The notes beneath the pieces were generated by a model. That model searched no databases, had not been told where the DNA came from, and worked only from the letters and a program-made list of their open reading frames with translations. From an uncultured Oscillospiraceae bacterium (lineage in GTDB: Bacteria; Bacillota; Clostridia; Oscillospirales; Acutalibacteraceae), in contig UQFM01000012.1 of assembly GCA_900540295.1 (NCBI GenBank), positions 1 to 34,705 on the forward strand: a stretch of DNA of 34,705 bases, read 5' to 3'. Below, one piece after another: positions 7,438-14,858 of this stretch. Within the stretch, counting starts at the first letter, position 1. Each line of letters begins with the position of its first letter. The translations under genes and the position numbers were made by a program.

Positions 7438-8547
7438 GTGACACCGCAGTTTGATTTGGCATTTTTGCAAAACAATTTTTCGATTTCAGGTACATATTTA
7501 GACTATACGGTAAAAAATGACGGGCATATCAATGCAACCTTCGTTCTGCATTTTGACGATAACGGCAAAAAAGCAGATTATACCGTACAGCGTATCAATA
7601 CAAACGTATTTAAAGACCCCGATGTGCTTATGCACAATATTGTCGGCGTAACCTCTTTCCTGCGCGATAAAATCGCGGCGCGCGGCGGCAGTCCCGAACG
7701 GGAAACGCTCTGCTTTTTGCCCGCAAAGGGCGGAAAATATTATGCCGCCGACACAAACGGAGACTGCTGGCGGTGTTACCGCTATATTGATGATGTATAT
7801 ACCTGCAACACGATTGACAGTGAAGAAGTCTTTTACAATGCAGGGCTCTCCTTCGGCGCATTCCAAAAATCGCTGGCAGATTATCCTGCCGAAACCCTGA
7901 AAGAAACCATCCCGAACTTTCATAACACGTATTCCCGTTTTTTGGACTTTGAAAAAGCCGTACAGGAAAACCGCGCCAACCGCCGTGAAACCGTGGAAGC
8001 GGAAATCCAGTTCGTCCGCGACCGTGAAGCGGATACACATGTGCTTCTGGATTTAATCGAAAAAGGCGAATTGCCGCTGCGCGTAACCCATAACGACACA
8101 AAACTCAACAACATTTTGTTTGACAGCCAAACCAATCAGGGTATTTGCATTATTGATTTGGATACCGTTATGCCGGGACTTTCTCTGTATGATTTCGGCG
8201 ACAGCATCCGCTTCGGCGCAAACACCGCAAGCGAAGACGAAAAAGATTTATCGAAGGTTTCTTTGAGTCTGCCGCTTTACAAGGCTTATACGGAAGGATA
8301 TTTATCCTCTGCAAAAGAGAGCCTTTGGGCGCGTGAAATCGAATATCTGCCGTTTTCGGCAAAGCTGATGACCTTTGAATGCGGCATGCGCTTTTTGACG
8401 GATTACCTGAACGGCGATGTTTACTTCAAAACAGAATATGCGGAACACAATCTTGTCCGCTGCCGCACGCAGTTCACATTGGTCGCCGATATGGAAAAGA
8501 AAATGACCGATATGCAGAACATCACCGCCGAAGCCGCAAAAGCATAA
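7438..8547 (+). CDS. APH-family kinase, N-acetylhexosamine 1-kinase (NahK)-like
   Basis: A 369-residue aminoglycoside-phosphotransferase-fold kinase. The catalytic loop THNDTKLNNILFD and the metal-binding IIDLDTVMPGLSLYDFGD match N-acetylhexosamine 1-kinase of bifidobacteria (about 360 residues), which phosphorylates the anomeric position of GlcNAc or GalNAc. WRCYRYIDD and the C-terminal TFECGMRFLTDYLNGD also agree with that group. A GTG at 7438 sits 11 bases from AGAAAGGG and is my preferred start; an in-frame TTG at 7429 is too close to that site. It is a single-gene unit with its own promoter and terminator, with an AraC regulator next on the same strand. No galacto-N-biose phosphorylase gene is nearby, so the sugar source is unknown. 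The substrate is inferred from motifs. Confidence 0.8.
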   Translation: MTPQFDLAFLQNNFSISGTYLDYTVKNDGHINATFVLHFDDNGKKADYTVQRINTNVFKDPDVLMHNIVGVTSFLRDKIAARGGSPERETLCFLPAKGGKYYAADTNGDCWRCYRYIDDVYTCNTIDSEEVFYNAGLSFGAFQKSLADYPAETLKETIPNFHNTYSRFLDFEKAVQENRANRRETVEAEIQFVRDREADTHVLLDLIEKGELPLRVTHNDTKLNNILFDSQTNQGICIIDLDTVMPGLSLYDFGDSIRFGANTASEDEKDLSKVSLSLPLYKAYTEGYLSSAKESLWAREIEYLPFSAKLMTFECGMRFLTDYLNGDVYFKTEYAEHNLVRCRTQFTLVADMEKKMTDMQNITAEAAKA

Positions 8548-8569
8548 TCGCAAAAAAACATACATCTTC

Positions 8570-8618
8570 AATACCGCCTTTATGTCTCTGAATCTGCAAC
8601 ATAAAGACGGTATTTTTA
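8570..8618 (+). terminator. Terminator of the sugar kinase gene
   Basis: AATACCGCCTTTATGT (8570-8585) pairs with ACATAAAGACGGTATT (8599-8614) with one internal mismatch, followed by a T run. Confidence 0.85.
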
Positions 8619-8714
8619 TAAAATAAAAGTCTAAGGCTTATATAAGTCCGCTGAATTCACATAAAATAAGACGGGATTGCAGAATATGCGTTCACCGAAA
8701 ATGGGGGGACACTT

Positions 8715-9563
8715 TTGAATACAGCAGAAACCGCTATGCCGAATAAATCCGAAATATGTTTTTCCACACCGTCGCAGACCGCCAGAAAGTTATACTATTA
8801 CCCGCTTCGAACAGGCCATTTTTTCTGTGAAAAAATTTACCGCGATGTTCGGAAAGCGTACCGCGGTCTATTTGTTTCGCATGTGATTGCCGGCTCTTTC
8901 ACATATATAAAAGACGGCAGAAAAATCACCGCGCACGCGGGCGATACAGTGATTTGGGACTGCCGCAAGCCGCATGAATACTGTATCAACGGCGCCTTTG
9001 AATCGGTCTGGCTGTATTTCAGCGGTGCAAATTCTTTCGATTTATTTGCGGAAATCGAACGCACAGAAAGACAACTCCTAAGATGCCGTGATTTTCAGCG
9101 GATTCGAATGCTTCTCTTTCGTATTCACAACGCTGTCCGAAATGATGCGCCGCCATCGGAGCTGAGCATATCCCTTGATATTTACAAGCTGTTCGCAGAG
9201 CTTTTGGCGCCCAAAAGCATACACAACAAAAGTCAAAACAAATATGCGGAAAACATGCAAAAAGCGAGACAGTTTATACTTGAGCATATACATGAAAAAA
9301 TCACCGTGCAACAGCTTGCAGCCGCAGTGCATATGAGTGCCTCGCATTTTTCAAGAGTGTTCAAACAGCAAACAGGTTTTTCTCCGTATGACTATGTTTT
9401 GATTGTACGGCTGAATAAAGCCAAGGAGCTTCTGCAAAAAACAGAAATGACCGTTGCATCCATCGCTTATGAGACAGGCTTTAACAGCGAATCCAATTTC
9501 ATTAGCTTTTTCACGGAAAGCGAAGGCATTTCCCCGGGAAAATTCAGAAAGCTTGCGTTTTAA
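8715..9563 (+). CDS. AraC-family regulator with N-terminal cupin
   Basis: A 282-residue regulator. The N-terminal half (about 25-120) looks like an AraC-type cupin sugar-binding domain (GSFTYIKDGRKITAHAGD, then PHEYCINGAFESVWLYFSG). The C-terminal 100 residues form the double helix-turn-helix (KITVQQLAAAVHMSASHFS, FKQQTGFSPYDYV, VASIAYETGFNSESNFI, FFTESEGISPGKFRKLAF). The TTG start is supported by GGGGGG (8703-8708) six bases upstream. It follows the sugar kinase gene, after that gene's terminator, so it is probably separately transcribed and could control sugar use. The ligand is unknown. Confidence 0.9.
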   Translation: MNTAETAMPNKSEICFSTPSQTARKLYYYPLRTGHFFCEKIYRDVRKAYRGLFVSHVIAGSFTYIKDGRKITAHAGDTVIWDCRKPHEYCINGAFESVWLYFSGANSFDLFAEIERTERQLLRCRDFQRIRMLLFRIHNAVRNDAPPSELSISLDIYKLFAELLAPKSIHNKSQNKYAENMQKARQFILEHIHEKITVQQLAAAVHMSASHFSRVFKQQTGFSPYDYVLIVRLNKAKELLQKTEMTVASIAYETGFNSESNFISFFTESEGISPGKFRKLAF

Positions 9564-9593
9564 CGCAAAGCCGCTCCTAAAAAAACGATACAG

Positions 9594-9613
9594 CAAATCC
9601 GCATGCGGATTTG
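9594..9613. repeat. 20-bp perfect palindrome
   Basis: CAAATCCGCATGCGGATTTG is a perfect 20-bp palindrome 30 bases after the AraC stop codon. It might be part of a terminator stack or an operator; no T tract follows directly. Confidence 0.6.
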
Positions 9614-9640
9614 TAATGCGGAATCGGCGCAGAAAAGCAA

Positions 9641-9671
9641 AAAAGAGGTTATCGTAACGATAGCCTCTTTT
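9641..9671. terminator. Bidirectional terminator
   Basis: AAAAGAGGTTATCGT (9641-9655) pairs with ACGATAGCCTCTTTT (9657-9671) with one G-T pair, A-rich and T-rich on the two sides. It serves the AraC gene and the relic that converges on it. Confidence 0.82.
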
Positions 9672-9674
9672 GAT

Positions 9675-9959
9675 TTAATGAATTTGATTATAACAGAGAA
9701 TTTGTCCGTTCTCACCGATGTCCGCGATTACGCCGTCTTCTTTGCCTGTAATCAAGAATGTCGGGTCACACATATACGCAATATAGGCAAGCGTCACGGG
9801 ATGAATGCTTTCGTACTGATTGGTGACCACACAGACGGAAGGAGAGAGTGTCCGAATAAACCCGCGTGTACTCGACATCTCATTGGAGTGATGCCCAACC
9901 TTTAAGAGGTCAACCTTTCCGATTTCGGGAGCAAGACGGGATTGGTGCGCAGCGCACAA
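9675..9959 (-). pseudogene. Relic of a metallo-beta-lactamase-fold (ComEC-like) hydrolase
   Basis: About 90 codons encode the C-terminal part of a ComEC-type metallo-beta-lactamase-fold protein: LAPEIGKVDLLKVGHHSNE is the last metal-binding block, and STRGFIRTLSPSVCVVTN follows as in that family. The upstream domain with the HxHxDH motif is missing. The first residues (MCAAHQS) do not continue the family. Just upstream, in another frame on the same strand (about 9903-10013), a short frame starting MEQDSLQQIRNNHLADIL looks like a fragment of an unrelated gene. The whole stretch appears to be assembled from decayed fragments. Confidence 0.6.
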
Positions 9960-10024
9960 AGTATATCTGCCAAATGATTATTCCGAATTTGTTGTAAGCT
10001 GTCTTGTTCCATAAACTGCTCGCC

Positions 10025-10053
10025 TCACTTATGACACCCCATGTTATAAGTGA
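10025..10053. repeat. Inverted repeat in the relic region
   Basis: TCACTTAT (10025-10032) and ATAAGTGA (10046-10053) are perfect arms, extended inward by AC/GT, around the loop ACCCCAT. It may mark the edge of an inserted or deleted segment, or an old terminator. Confidence 0.5.
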
Positions 10054-10185
10054 GTCACGATTACTTCTATGTTGTCAATGGGTCCCATGTGCATATGAAA
10101 GAAAAGGGCGGCGGGTCATTCATCGGAAAATCGGCAATGCACATTCTGTACGACGCAGAAACAGCCGCTGTCAGAAATGCGTATA

Positions 10186-10235
10186 AAACAAGCCCCCGCC
10201 GATTCCCTTTTCGGGATAATCAGCGGGGTTTGTTT
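10186..10235 (-). terminator. Terminator of the efp / CD1247-like unit
   Basis: A long imperfect stem: AAACAAGCCCCCGCC on one side and GGGGTTTGTTT on the other, with an inner CCC/GGG part. It lies about 30 bases after the stop codon of the minus-strand gene at 10266, and a T-rich run follows on that strand. Confidence 0.72.
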
Positions 10236-10265
10236 GCGGTATATTTTCCGTCAGCAATTTACAGC

Positions 10266-10697
10266 TTATTCTGCGTCCTCTTCGCCGCAAGCATCACAGT
10301 CACAGCCGCAGTCGCAGTCGCAGTCAAGTTCAAATTCCAATTTTTCGCCGCAGGCGGGGCATGCCGCAAAGCCTGCATCAATATCTTCGCCGTCAAAGAA
10401 TACGGTTTCGCCGCAAGCGGGGCAATCTACTTCGTAGACGTCCTCGTCATCACAGCAGCAGTCATCGTCGCACTCGTCTTCATAAACGAATTCTTCCAAA
10501 TCGCTGAGGTCTTCGTCCACAGCGTCTACCTGCTCGGTGAGCATGGCGACTTCATCTTCCAAATCGGATACGGTGAGTGCAAGGTCGTCGATAACGTCGA
10601 GCATCGCCTTAATGATTTTGGTCGTGTCCTTGTCATTGTCGAGGTCAAGGCCCTCAAAAAGCCCTCTGAGGTAAGCGGATTTTTCCGTAACAGTCAT
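10266..10697 (-). CDS. CD1247-like protein with acidic zinc ribbon
   Basis: A 143-residue acidic protein. Residues 1-70 match the clostridial CD1247 N-terminal domain (TVTEKSAYLRGLFEGL; IKAMLDVIDDLALTVSDLED; a short coiled coil LTEQVDAVDEDLSDLEEF). Then a Cys/Asp-rich linker, two CPACGE knuckles about 25 residues apart forming a probable zinc ribbon, and a tail of alternating Cys and Asp (DCDCDCGCDC). No signal peptide or membrane segment. AGGAGG lies before the ATG, and only 22 bases separate it from efp, so it is the last gene of that unit. I know no function for the family; the Cys-Asp tail may bind metal. Confidence 0.78.
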   Translation of the reverse strand: MTVTEKSAYLRGLFEGLDLDNDKDTTKIIKAMLDVIDDLALTVSDLEDEVAMLTEQVDAVDEDLSDLEEFVYEDECDDDCCCDDEDVYEVDCPACGETVFFDGEDIDAGFAACPACGEKLEFELDCDCDCGCDCDACGEEDAE

Positions 10698-10719
10698 TTT
10701 AAATTCCTCCTGATTTCAT

Positions 10720-11277
10720 TTATGCGCGGGACATGTATTCGCCTGTTCTCGTGTCGATGTTAATCATTTCGCCTTCGTCGATGAACAGCGGCACTTTGAT
10801 TTCCGCACCGGTTTCCAAGGTCGCGGGCTTGGTTGCGTTGGTTGCGGTATCGCCCTTGAAGCCGGGGTCGGTTTTGGTAACTTCCAAAGTTACGAAAGTC
10901 GGCGGCTCTACGCCGAACACCTTACCTTTATAGGAAAGGATTTTGCAAGCCATGTTCTCTTTGACAAACTTAAAGTTGTCGGAAAGGTCAGACTCGTTAA
11001 TCGGTACCAATTCATAGGTTTCGGTGTCCATGAAATAATAGAGTTCCCCGTCGCTGTAGGAATATTCCATTTCTTTTCTTTCAATAAACGCGGTCGGGAA
11101 TTTCGCTGTCGGGTTGTAGCTCTTTTCCACCACAGCGCCTGTAATAACATTTTTTGTTTTGGTGCGGACAAACGCAGCGCCTTTGCCGGGTTTTACGTGC
11201 TGGAATTCCACAACCTGCAGAACCTGCCCGTCCTCCTCAAATGTGACGCCGTTTCTGAAATCACCTGCTGTAATCAT
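10720..11277 (-). CDS. efp: Elongation factor P
   Basis: A 185-residue translation elongation factor P, which helps ribosomes through polyproline stretches. It starts MITAGDFRNGVTFE, and the tip of domain I reads HVKPGKGAAFVR with Lys32 at the modification position. It ends with the conserved EGEMINIDTRTGEYMSRA-type block. Length is normal. GGAGG lies close upstream of the ATG. The M24 peptidase gene is directly upstream, an arrangement common in firmicutes, and a promoter in the gap suggests efp can be transcribed on its own. No lysylation gene (epmA/epmB) is seen nearby. Confidence 0.98.
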   Translation of the reverse strand: MITAGDFRNGVTFEEDGQVLQVVEFQHVKPGKGAAFVRTKTKNVITGAVVEKSYNPTAKFPTAFIERKEMEYSYSDGELYYFMDTETYELVPINESDLSDNFKFVKENMACKILSYKGKVFGVEPPTFVTLEVTKTDPGFKGDTATNATKPATLETGAEIKVPLFIDEGEMINIDTRTGEYMSRA

Positions 11278-11339
11278 GTTAATATCCTCCGTTTTTAAAA
11301 CTTCGCGCCGAAGCGCGCAGTTACATTACTATTATCCTT

Positions 11340-11368
11340 ATTTTATAGGATTGCGGTATATTTTTCAA
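11340..11368 (-). promoter_or_regulatory. Promoter of efp
   Basis: Minus strand TTGAAA (11363-11368), 17 bases, TAAAAT (11340-11345). The leader then contains a GC hairpin CGCGC/GCGCG (11304-11308 with 11313-11317) ahead of the ribosome binding site. Confidence 0.65.
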
Positions 11369-11376
11369 GTCCTTTT

Positions 11377-12447
11377 TTACAGAATTATCAGCTCTTTGGG
11401 GCATTTGGTCAGATTTTCACAGCCGTCAGGGGTAATCAGCGCCATATCTTCAATACGCACCCCGAATTCGCCGGGTATATAAATGCCCGGTTCGTCTGTA
11501 ACCACTTCGCCGATTTTCAGCGTATCGGCGCTCCGTGCGGACAGCCGCGGGAATTCGTGAATCTCTACGCCTACGCCATGTCCCGTGGAATGGGTAAAAT
11601 ACGCGCCGTACCCCGCTTCCGTGATGACGTCGCGCGCAATTTTATCCGCCGCTTTACAGGCAAGACCGGGCTTCAGCGCCGTGAGTACTGCTTCCTGCGC
11701 ACGCAGAACGGTACTGTAAACTTCTTTTTGCCGTTCGCTGACCGCGCCGACAGCCACCGTGCGTGTCATATCACTGTGATACCCGTCCACCACCGCGCCG
11801 AAATCCATCGTGATAAAATCGCCGCGCTGTACGGTGTTGCAATCGGGTACGCCGTGCGGCATGGAGGATTTTTTACCGCTGACCGCAATGGTCTCGAAGG
11901 AAAGTGCTTCGGCGCCGTGAGAAAGCATGAAAAAATCCAGCTCCAAAGCAATTTCCTTTTCGGTTTTTCCGGGTTTTATAAAGTTCAGAATATGGTCGAA
12001 TGCCGCTTCCGCAATCCGCTGCGCCGCTTTCATTTTTGCAATCTCCTGCGGCGTTTTCACCGTGCGCAAATTGCAAATCATTTCATCTAAAAGCGAATCG
12101 GGCACCGCTTCGACAGGCTTCAGAAACGTCCCGTATTTCGCAAAATCCGCCACGCTGATGCGCTCGGTTTCCACGGCGGCGGCAGATACGCCCATATCCG
12201 TAAAAATTTCCGCAAGCTGTTTTCCCGCCGATTGCTGTAAAACAACCTCACAGTCCTGAATCTGATTCTGCGCCGCCTCAATATACCGCCCGTCCGTAAT
12301 AAATACCGCACGGTCCGCACTGACGAGCAAAAAGCCGTCACTCGACGCAAAGCCGGTAAAATAGAAACGGTTTTCGGGCGAGAGAATCAACGCACCGTCA
12401 AACCGTTCTGCGGCTTTCAAAGCCGCCTGCAATCTTTTAATCATCAT
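11377..12447 (-). CDS. M24B Xaa-Pro peptidase
   Basis: A 356-residue metallopeptidase of family M24B (aminopeptidase P / Xaa-Pro dipeptidase), cytoplasmic, releasing residues next to proline. An N-terminal creatinase-like domain (about 1-125; LILSPENRFYFTGF) precedes the pita-bread catalytic domain. The dinuclear metal ligands are seen in MDFGAVVDGYHSDMTRT (two Asp), HSTGHGVGVEIHEFP (His), DEPGIYIPG (Glu) and GVRIEDM (Glu). The start is at 12447 (or the next codon, 12444), overlapping the end of yqeG by 11 bases, so the two are translationally coupled; a longer frame upstream is only the shadow of yqeG. It sits just upstream of efp, as in Bacillus. Exact peptide preference is unknown. Confidence 0.92.
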   Translation of the reverse strand: MMIKRLQAALKAAERFDGALILSPENRFYFTGFASSDGFLLVSADRAVFITDGRYIEAAQNQIQDCEVVLQQSAGKQLAEIFTDMGVSAAAVETERISVADFAKYGTFLKPVEAVPDSLLDEMICNLRTVKTPQEIAKMKAAQRIAEAAFDHILNFIKPGKTEKEIALELDFFMLSHGAEALSFETIAVSGKKSSMPHGVPDCNTVQRGDFITMDFGAVVDGYHSDMTRTVAVGAVSERQKEVYSTVLRAQEAVLTALKPGLACKAADKIARDVITEAGYGAYFTHSTGHGVGVEIHEFPRLSARSADTLKIGEVVTDEPGIYIPGEFGVRIEDMALITPDGCENLTKCPKELIIL

Positions 12448-12967
12448 AAACACCGTACCCGTGCAGTTTTTCAAATTCTTCCAAAATCGGACGTTCCCGT
12501 TTTTCCTTCCATGCATAATAATGCGGATATAAGCTTTTCATCGGAATCGGGTCAATCCGCACGGCAATCGCGCCGCATCGGTTTGCCGCCTTCACATCGG
12601 AGAAAAGCTGGTCGCCGAGCATGGCAAGCTCGGTAATATCCACCCGCATGCGCTTTGCCGCGCGGTAAAGTCCGTTTGTATACGGTTTCATGGACAGGGA
12701 CACAAACGGCAGTCCGAATTTTTTGGCAATCGGTCCGACACGGAAAATCGTGCCGTTGGAAACGATGGTTACAGGAAACCCTGCCGCGCGCACAGAATCA
12801 ATCCATTCCTGCGCGCCGTCAATGAATTTCAGTGTTCCGTCGGGCGCGATGGTATTGTCAATATCCAAGCCCACGGCTTTGGCTCCCATTTTCCGAAGGT
12901 CGTCGGGGGTAATATCCAAAACAGACCGAAAACGGTATTTCGGCATCAGTAACGCGATGTCTTTCAT
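12437..12967 (-). CDS. yqeG: YqeG-family HAD-IIIA phosphatase
   Basis: A 176-residue HAD-superfamily IIIA phosphatase of the YqeG type. Motif I is GLDIDNTIAP (nucleophile Asp and acid Asp), motif II VTIVSNG, motif III Lys in SMKPYTNGLYRAAKRM, motif IV MLGDQLFSDVKAANR. The ATG at 12967 follows TTTTGGAGAC; a longer frame upstream lacks a site and crosses the rpsU terminator. It overlaps the M24 peptidase gene by 11 bases. In Bacillus yqeG stands beside ribosome-assembly genes; here it follows rpsU, which is compatible with a translation-related role. Substrate is unknown. Confidence 0.92.
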   Translation of the reverse strand: MKDIALLMPKYRFRSVLDITPDDLRKMGAKAVGLDIDNTIAPDGTLKFIDGAQEWIDSVRAAGFPVTIVSNGTIFRVGPIAKKFGLPFVSLSMKPYTNGLYRAAKRMRVDITELAMLGDQLFSDVKAANRCGAIAVRIDPIPMKSLYPHYYAWKEKRERPILEEFEKLHGYGVYDD

Positions 12968-12984
12968 ATCGTGTCTCCAAAAAA

Positions 12985-13006
12985 GAAAAACGGGCAAAGC
13001 CCGTTT
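12985..13006. terminator. Terminator between rpsU and yqeG
   Basis: AAAACGGGC pairs with GCCCGTTTT around a 3-base loop, with an A/T-rich tail on the minus side (TTTTTC). It lies between the rpsU stop and the yqeG start, and no other clear promoter for yqeG is seen, so yqeG may depend on read-through. Confidence 0.8.
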
Positions 13007-13015
13007 TCCCCGTTC

Positions 13016-13192
13016 TTACTTATACTTTCTTTTACGAGCTGCTTCTGATTTTTTCTTTCTTTTTACAGAAGGCTTTTCGTAGTGCTCTCTTTTACGAACT
13101 TCTTGAATAACGCCGTCACGAGAGGTTTGTCTTTTAAAGCGGCGAAGTGCGCTTTCCAAGGATTCATTGTCCTTGACCTTTACCTGGCTCAT
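13016..13192 (-). CDS. rpsU: 30S ribosomal protein S21
   Basis: A 58-residue S21 protein, a small-subunit component near the anti-Shine-Dalgarno end of 16S rRNA. It starts MSQVKVKDNESLESALRRFK, continues with REHYEKPSVKRKKK, and ends with a basic tail (ARKRKYK). The ATG at 13192 follows AAGGGAGGG. A consensus promoter lies 37 bases upstream of the start. Upstream in-frame codons as far as 13465 are non-coding since the promoter lies inside them. Confidence 0.97.
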   Translation of the reverse strand: MSQVKVKDNESLESALRRFKRQTSRDGVIQEVRKREHYEKPSVKRKKKSEAARKRKYK

Positions 13193-13228
13193 CTTATTCC
13201 CTCCCTTTACTTGTTGAGATACCCCACA

Positions 13229-13257
13229 ATTATACCGCATGCTTTTTTCCGTGTCAA
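13229..13257 (-). promoter_or_regulatory. Consensus promoter of rpsU
   Basis: Minus strand TTGACA (13252-13257), 17 bases, TATAAT (13229-13234): perfect consensus at the optimal spacing, as expected for a ribosomal protein gene. Confidence 0.9.
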
Positions 13258-13401
13258 GCAAAAACCGCAGATTGTTTTGCCTTTTCTGCAAATCTTCTGC
13301 GAATTGTGTCAGGTATATACGAATTTGCGTGAAATTGTTTACAATTTGTTCATAATTCTGCACGCAGATTGCAATAATCGGATGATATTCTACCATTGTA
13401 C

Positions 13402-13520
13402 AGTAGGTAAGCGGATTCCTACACGTCACCGACATTTGAAGTGGTGAACAAATACGGTGGTACAAATTGTCTTATATCCTTCCAGAACCTCCTCGCTTCG
13501 GCGCTGGGGGTTCTTCCTTT
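13402..13520 (+). promoter_or_regulatory. T-box-like remnant ending in a strong terminator
   Basis: A hairpin GTAGG/CCTAC (around 13403-13419) is followed by GAACAAATACGGTGGTAC, which resembles the T-box antiterminator core, then a long terminator: AGAACC at about 13482 and GGGGGTTCT ending at 13512, with a TTCG tetraloop and a T tail. The order core-then-terminator is that of a T-box leader. I find no convincing specifier stem, and no plus-strand gene follows for 400 bases. So it may be a decayed leader or another small RNA. Confidence 0.35.
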
Positions 13521-13569
13521 TTCTGCGGTGTCCGTGTGCACATTCCCTTTAAAGGCAACAAAGCTTTCC

Positions 13570-13860
13570 CTATGATTTAAAAAGGTCTTCGCCGGTGTCA
13601 CAAACATACGCCGTCAAAAACAGCTGTAAAAGCAAGCCGCCGACAAATACAATCCCAAAGCACTCTTTTCCGCACGCAAGCAGTTCTGTCCCTATACGCA
13701 GCAGACGGTCGGCATCCCCCGCAAGACCCGACAGCATACGGCAAACACCTGCCGACAGATACAGACCGAGTGTTATCGGCACACCGTAACGAAATACTTT
13801 TTTGACAATCGGATGAAAGCTTCTGAAAAAATCACGGATTTGTGTAAATAACGCTTGCAT
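13570..13860 (-). CDS. Small hypothetical membrane protein
   Basis: A 96-residue protein of unknown family. It begins with an amphipathic stretch (MQALFTQIRDFFRSFHPIVKK), then two hydrophobic segments, about 28-50 (GVPITLGLYLSAGVCRML) and about 64-87 (CFGIVFVGGLLLQLFLTAYV). The ATG at 13860 is supported by GGGAGG eight bases upstream; an upstream extension to 13959 lacks any site and overlaps the divergent gene. It is divergent from the TIM-barrel gene at 13940. No function can be suggested. Confidence 0.72.
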   Translation of the reverse strand: MQALFTQIRDFFRSFHPIVKKVFRYGVPITLGLYLSAGVCRMLSGLAGDADRLLRIGTELLACGKECFGIVFVGGLLLQLFLTAYVCDTGEDLFKS

Positions 13861-13939
13861 TTCTATGTACCTCCCGATTACAATAGTAACAGAATACCGT
13901 GCATTCGTGCAATGCACAATTTTTGGCAGGTGACAGCGT

Positions 13940-14722
13940 ATGGCAATCGGCATATCCACGGCATGTTTTTACCCGCGCACAACAGAGGAATCTTTGATTG
14001 AAACGGGAAAACTCGGTGCGGAATGTGTGGAAATATTCATCAACTCCCCGCGCGAATTGGATGCGGATTATATAAGACAGCTTAAAGATATTCAAAAAAC
14101 CTACGGGATGCGGGTGAAAAGCTTTCACACCTATGCGTCTTTTACGGAATCCTATTACTTTTTCAGTTCCTATGCGCGCCGTTTTACGGACAGCTTAGAG
14201 GACTACAAACGCTATTTTTACGGTATGGCAGAAATGGGTGCAGAGCTTTTGGTGATGCACGGGGCAAAAATTCCGGGCAGTATTCCCGACGAACAGGTGT
14301 TTGAGCGGTATCATACACTGTATGGGCTCGGTGCGCACGAGGGTATTTCGCTTTGTCAGGAAAATGTAGTGCATTACCGTTCGGAAAGCCCCGACTATCT
14401 TTCGCGTATGCGTTCGGCGCTCGGGTCAGATTTCAAGATGGTATTGGATATCAAGCAGGCACGGCGTACGGGTATCGACCCGTATGTGTTTGTCGAAAAA
14501 TTTTCAGACTCCATTGTCCATGTGCATATCAGCGACTACACCGATACGCGCGACTGCGTTGTACCGCTGTGTGACGGTGCAAAATTTGATTTTAAACGTT
14601 TTTTTGAAGTCATGCGGCAAAAAGGCTACGCAGGCGATTATATTATTGAATTGTATGAAAACGGTTATGACGCACCCGCACAGATTGCCGCCGCACGCGA
14701 CGCACTGCAAAAGTGGGTGTAA
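13940..14722 (+). CDS. Sugar phosphate isomerase/epimerase-like TIM barrel
   Basis: A 260-residue protein of the xylose-isomerase-like TIM-barrel family (AP endonuclease 2 fold). Blocks typical of the family are AIGISTACFYPRTTEESL at the start, VEIFINSPREL, MHGAKIPG, ENVVHYRS (a metal-ligand Glu), MVLDIKQARR (a metal-ligand Asp), HVHISDY (His-x-His) and IIELYENGY (last Glu). These residues suggest a divalent metal centre. AGGTGA precedes the ATG. It stands alone between a membrane protein and nrdR. The family includes sugar epimerases and endonuclease IV relatives; the substrate is unknown. Confidence 0.82.
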   Translation: MAIGISTACFYPRTTEESLIETGKLGAECVEIFINSPRELDADYIRQLKDIQKTYGMRVKSFHTYASFTESYYFFSSYARRFTDSLEDYKRYFYGMAEMGAELLVMHGAKIPGSIPDEQVFERYHTLYGLGAHEGISLCQENVVHYRSESPDYLSRMRSALGSDFKMVLDIKQARRTGIDPYVFVEKFSDSIVHVHISDYTDTRDCVVPLCDGAKFDFKRFFEVMRQKGYAGDYIIELYENGYDAPAQIAAARDALQKWV

Positions 14723-14786
14723 TTTAAAAGGACATAAGCATAGCATGTATCGGGAAAAATTCGGGAAATTTTACGGTGTTTGAGAC

Positions 14787-14815
14787 TTTACAACGCATAG
14801 CGGATTTGCTATAAT
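14787..14815 (+). promoter_or_regulatory. Promoter of nrdR
   Basis: TTTACA (14787-14792), 17 bases, TATAAT (14810-14815), about 37 bases upstream of the nrdR start after the transcription start. Confidence 0.8.
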
Positions 14816-14858
14816 AATGTAATATGAATACTACAACATACACACGGAGGGATGCACT

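Noticed and set aside
10050..10763. 237-codon plus-strand frame
   Set aside because: Mostly antisense to the CD1247-like gene and the end of efp; only its first 50 codons might be a gene fragment.
13193..13465. N-terminal extension of the S21 frame
   Set aside because: The rpsU consensus promoter lies within it and AAGGGAGGG marks the start at 13192.
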